Position numbers and translations under genes: made by a program | Source of the DNA: Bryoerythrophyllum caledonicum | Lineage: Eukaryota > Streptophyta > Bryopsida > Pottiales > Pottiaceae | NCBI GenBank assembly: GCA_963971425.1 | Contig: OZ020517.1 | Location: forward strand, 24,810,462 to 24,874,461 | Direction of reading: 5' to 3' | Length of the DNA: 64,000 nucleotides | Shown: piece by piece, positions 61,400 to 64,000 of the stretch | Layout: every line of letters starts with the position of its first letter | How positions within the stretch are numbered: position 1 is the stretch's first letter | The notes under the pieces: generated by a model | Told to the model about the DNA's origin: nothing | What the model saw: only the letters and a program-made list of their open reading frames with translations | Databases searched by the model: none

Positions 61400-64000
61400 T
61401 TAATTTGTGGTTAACTGCAAGGGAGAACCGCGTAGGGCATTGCCCATGTTAGTTAGTTTTTCTAGGTCAAATGCCTTTAAGCATAACGGCCCTTGCCTTG
61501 TTTGGGATTCCTTGTGGCAAGAAATGGTGGAGCCCAATGCCGAAGAACGGGAGAGAGCCAAGGGATTTTCTACGGGCACTACCAATATGCCCGAGATTTT
61601 GAAGCAATAATGGCGATTTTTACTTAGGCCAACAATGGATTTAAACTGCTTGACTTCGATTGTTTTGTTGCTAATGACAGAACAGAAGCGGTAGCTTCAA
61701 GTTTGGCTGGTTACATGGGGTCTTATGAGTTGCGGGCCACCGAAGAACCATTTATCTCTGTCAGGGTGACATGTAAAGTGGTTGAAGGCGAGAGGGCCTT
61801 GGCACCTCATCATGGAACATGTGGGGTACCGCGAATCTTTTTGCAACGTCCAAGGCTGAGGATCCTCACCATGAAGTGGAGGATTGGAGCCAAAGTAGGG
61901 GATTAGTCTACCAGAGGAGGAATTTGGAGGAAGTTGTGGAGAAGATGTTCATGGAAGAACACACAACTCACCAAATGGAGGAGATTGGTAGACTAAGCCA
62001 ATTTAAAATGGAGGCTTAATATAGCTTGTATGAAGGAGAATGCTCGGCCGTGATATAGGCAATTGCTCATTTTTGGTGTTATCTTTATGGTAACGAGTTT
62101 CTGTTGGTTATAGATCATCAACCTTTAAAGTAGTTGATGGAGTCTGACAAATTAAGAGGAAAACTAGCGCGGTGGGCCTTAATGTTAATGGAGTACGACT
62201 TCAAGGTGGTGCACAGAGCGGGATTGGTGAATATGGATGCCGACGGCCTTAGCCGTAATCCAATTCCAAATCAAACAGATGCTATAGGCACTAGGTGGCA
62301 GAGTGAGGATGAGGCCAACTCGTTGCCAGATTGGCATTGTTTGGCCTTTCTAAGTGTGTTGGCGATGCGTAGAGATGACACCAGAGAAGCTACTATGGCT
62401 ACAATAGATGAAGATGAGAGTGAATAATCTAGGGGCGCCAAAGATATTTATGAGGACACAAACGTGATGCAATTTCTGAAAAATGGAAAAGTGGTACCTA
62501 CGTGGTCTACTCGTCCTCTGAGGAGAGAAATCGGGTCTTAAAACGAGCCAAACGATTTGTGTGGAAGTGGACTCACGTTTTGAAAGCGTGTCCCGATGGT
62601 ACGCAAAAGGTTGTGCCGTCCCCATTAGAGAGAGTGAAGCTTATCAAGGACACGCATGAAGACCTTGGGCACTTTGTAATGCGGAGGACTTACAACTTGC
62701 TCCAGCTTCACTATAGGTGGCGTGGAATGCAATCACAAGTTGAAGCTTTGGTTGCCCAATGCATAGTGTGTGATTGTGTGCGAGCGTCTTTTAATGTTTT
62801 GATGCCACAGTTGCAACCATTACCAATTATGGACTTGGGATACATGTGGAGCTTAAAATTTGGAGGTCCACTGCTAGTGACACCTCAACATAATAAGTAT
62901 GTATTAGTGATGATTGAATACTTCTCAAAGTGTACAAAGTTGGTAGCCTTGTTTGACAAGTTCAATGAAGGAGCCGCTTATTCTTTTCTTGATCGTGTTC
63001 TTAGTCGCTTTGGAGCTCTTGCAGAGGTACTCACAGACCAAAGACGTGAGTTCTTGAATGAATTTCAAACGTTGTGTGAGCAAGCGATGATAGATCACTG
63101 CACTACTTCAAGGAATTATCTCGAAGCGGATGGATTGGCAGAGTGCATGGTGCAAACCGCCAAGAGGGGGCTTCCAAAGTATAATTTGAATAAGGGACAT
63201 CACGAGGATTGGGACTTGCCATTACGGTGGATAGCCATGGGCTACCAGTTTAGCAAGCAAGCATCCTTGACGTTGTTTTCTCCATACTTCTTAATGTTTG
63301 GAAGACATCTAGTGTTATTAAAGGCTATTTAGGGAGATGTTAATACCGTGTTGGTTAACAGGGACAATCCAGACATGTGGACTTAAGTGTGTAAGCAACG
63401 TGCGGATTCGATTAAGTGGATGATGGCTGTGGCATTGGAGAACCTCTCTATTGCTCAACATTGGGATACATTGTGCTATGCTACGATATGGGGAGGAGGC
63501 TACTAATCGCAAATGCGGCGTTTTATTCCTGGAGACTATGTGTATTTGCAGCAAGCAACGCCCATTACCTTGGATGTGATGGCGGGTCGGGTGATCTTGC
63601 GAGTTCGTGAGGTGAAGAACTCACGAGTGTTACTGTTGGAGGGTTGTGATGGTAAGGTGTAGAAGGATCACACTCCCAATTGTGCGCCTTGCCATTTGCC
63701 ACACATTGATGGCACGGTACACCCTGGTCTTTCTCACATCTCTGCTAGATTGCGATGTCGGTTGTGTGGTCGTGCCAAACGAGTAGCCACAATGGTCATT
63801 TGTGACTTGTATTCTACGGGGTGGCATCTAAAATGTCTAACTCCACCTCTGTTAGAGATACTAGTGGGTTAATAGTCGTGTCCACGGTGTTAGGCACGTT
63901 GACAGTCTACGTAGACAAGGTCCAACCATTATAAAGTGTTGGAGGCGATTACCAATGGAACTTTCATTGCACCCGGCCTATCCTTTGTCTATACGGTCTG
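61400..64000 (+). mobile_element. Ty3/Gypsy fossil with PHD-finger-like tail, broken, runs to window end
   Basis: A plus-strand decayed internal region. Parts in order: unassigned coding-like pieces (61400-62000), RNase H (about 62020-62270, with DHQPLK, GKLARWALMLMEYDFKVVH, MDADGLSRNP), integrase HHCC finger (about 62640-62775, HEDLGHFVMRRTY ... CIVCD), integrase core (about 62830-63330, YVLVMIEYFSKCTKLV, EVLTDQRREFLNEFQ) and a C-terminal region with a Cys/His cluster and GWHLKCLTPPL (63675-63855) that reads like a PHD finger. Broken in several places; moderately old, better preserved than its relative at 21.96-24.35 kb. No LTR was identified within the window. Confidence 0.85.

Overview
The window looks like nuclear DNA of a streptophyte (land plant or charophyte alga). 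The evidence is a plant-type GSK3/SHAGGY kinase gene with an intact TREE motif and a CACTA (En/Spm) transposon carrying a plant-type TNP2 transposase. The wording of the Ty3 gag protein recalls charophyte (Chara-like) retroelements; that is memory and inference, and the genus is not established.

Layout. 1-2175 is one arm of an almost perfect inverted repeat; the other arm is 53425-55599. Each arm carries the upstream region and first exon of a GSK3 gene. The left gene runs out of the window; the right gene (55276-58062, 11 exons, 424 aa) is complete. The roughly 51 kb between the arms is almost all mobile DNA. 2.2-9.7 kb is AT-rich DNA with degenerate repeats and one small basic-protein ORF. 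9744-19637 is a young-looking Ty3/Gypsy element with apparently identical 1891-bp LTRs, nested in older repeat DNA that leads into a decayed Ty3 fossil (about 21.96-24.35 kb). 26395-33516 is a decayed minus-strand LINE with a 2A-like motif, endonuclease, reverse transcriptase, RNase H and an unusual C-terminal domain. 33519-34248 is a probable pogo-like MITE. 34437-36275 holds a broken minus-strand protein I cannot name. 37783-49610 is a full-length CACTA transposon with 36-bp TIRs and a CTA target duplication. It carries two divergent multi-exon genes: a TNPA/Transposase_24-like gene of 561 codons (minus) and a TNP2 transposase gene (plus, one in-frame TGA). 50.7-53.4 kb is AT-rich with short repeats. 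59485-61345 is a foldback-type element with arms of about 390 bp. 61.4 kb to the end is a Ty3 fossil with a PHD-finger-like tail.

How parts work together. In the CACTA element the TNP2 protein is the expected catalytic transposase and the minus-strand protein the expected DNA-binding partner. The likely binding sites are AGACATC/GATGTCT motifs, often arranged with a 12-bp period, at both ends and also in most introns of both genes. The kinase gene is the only clear host gene. All exon structures were read by eye from GT-AG sites and frame continuity, with no alignment run.
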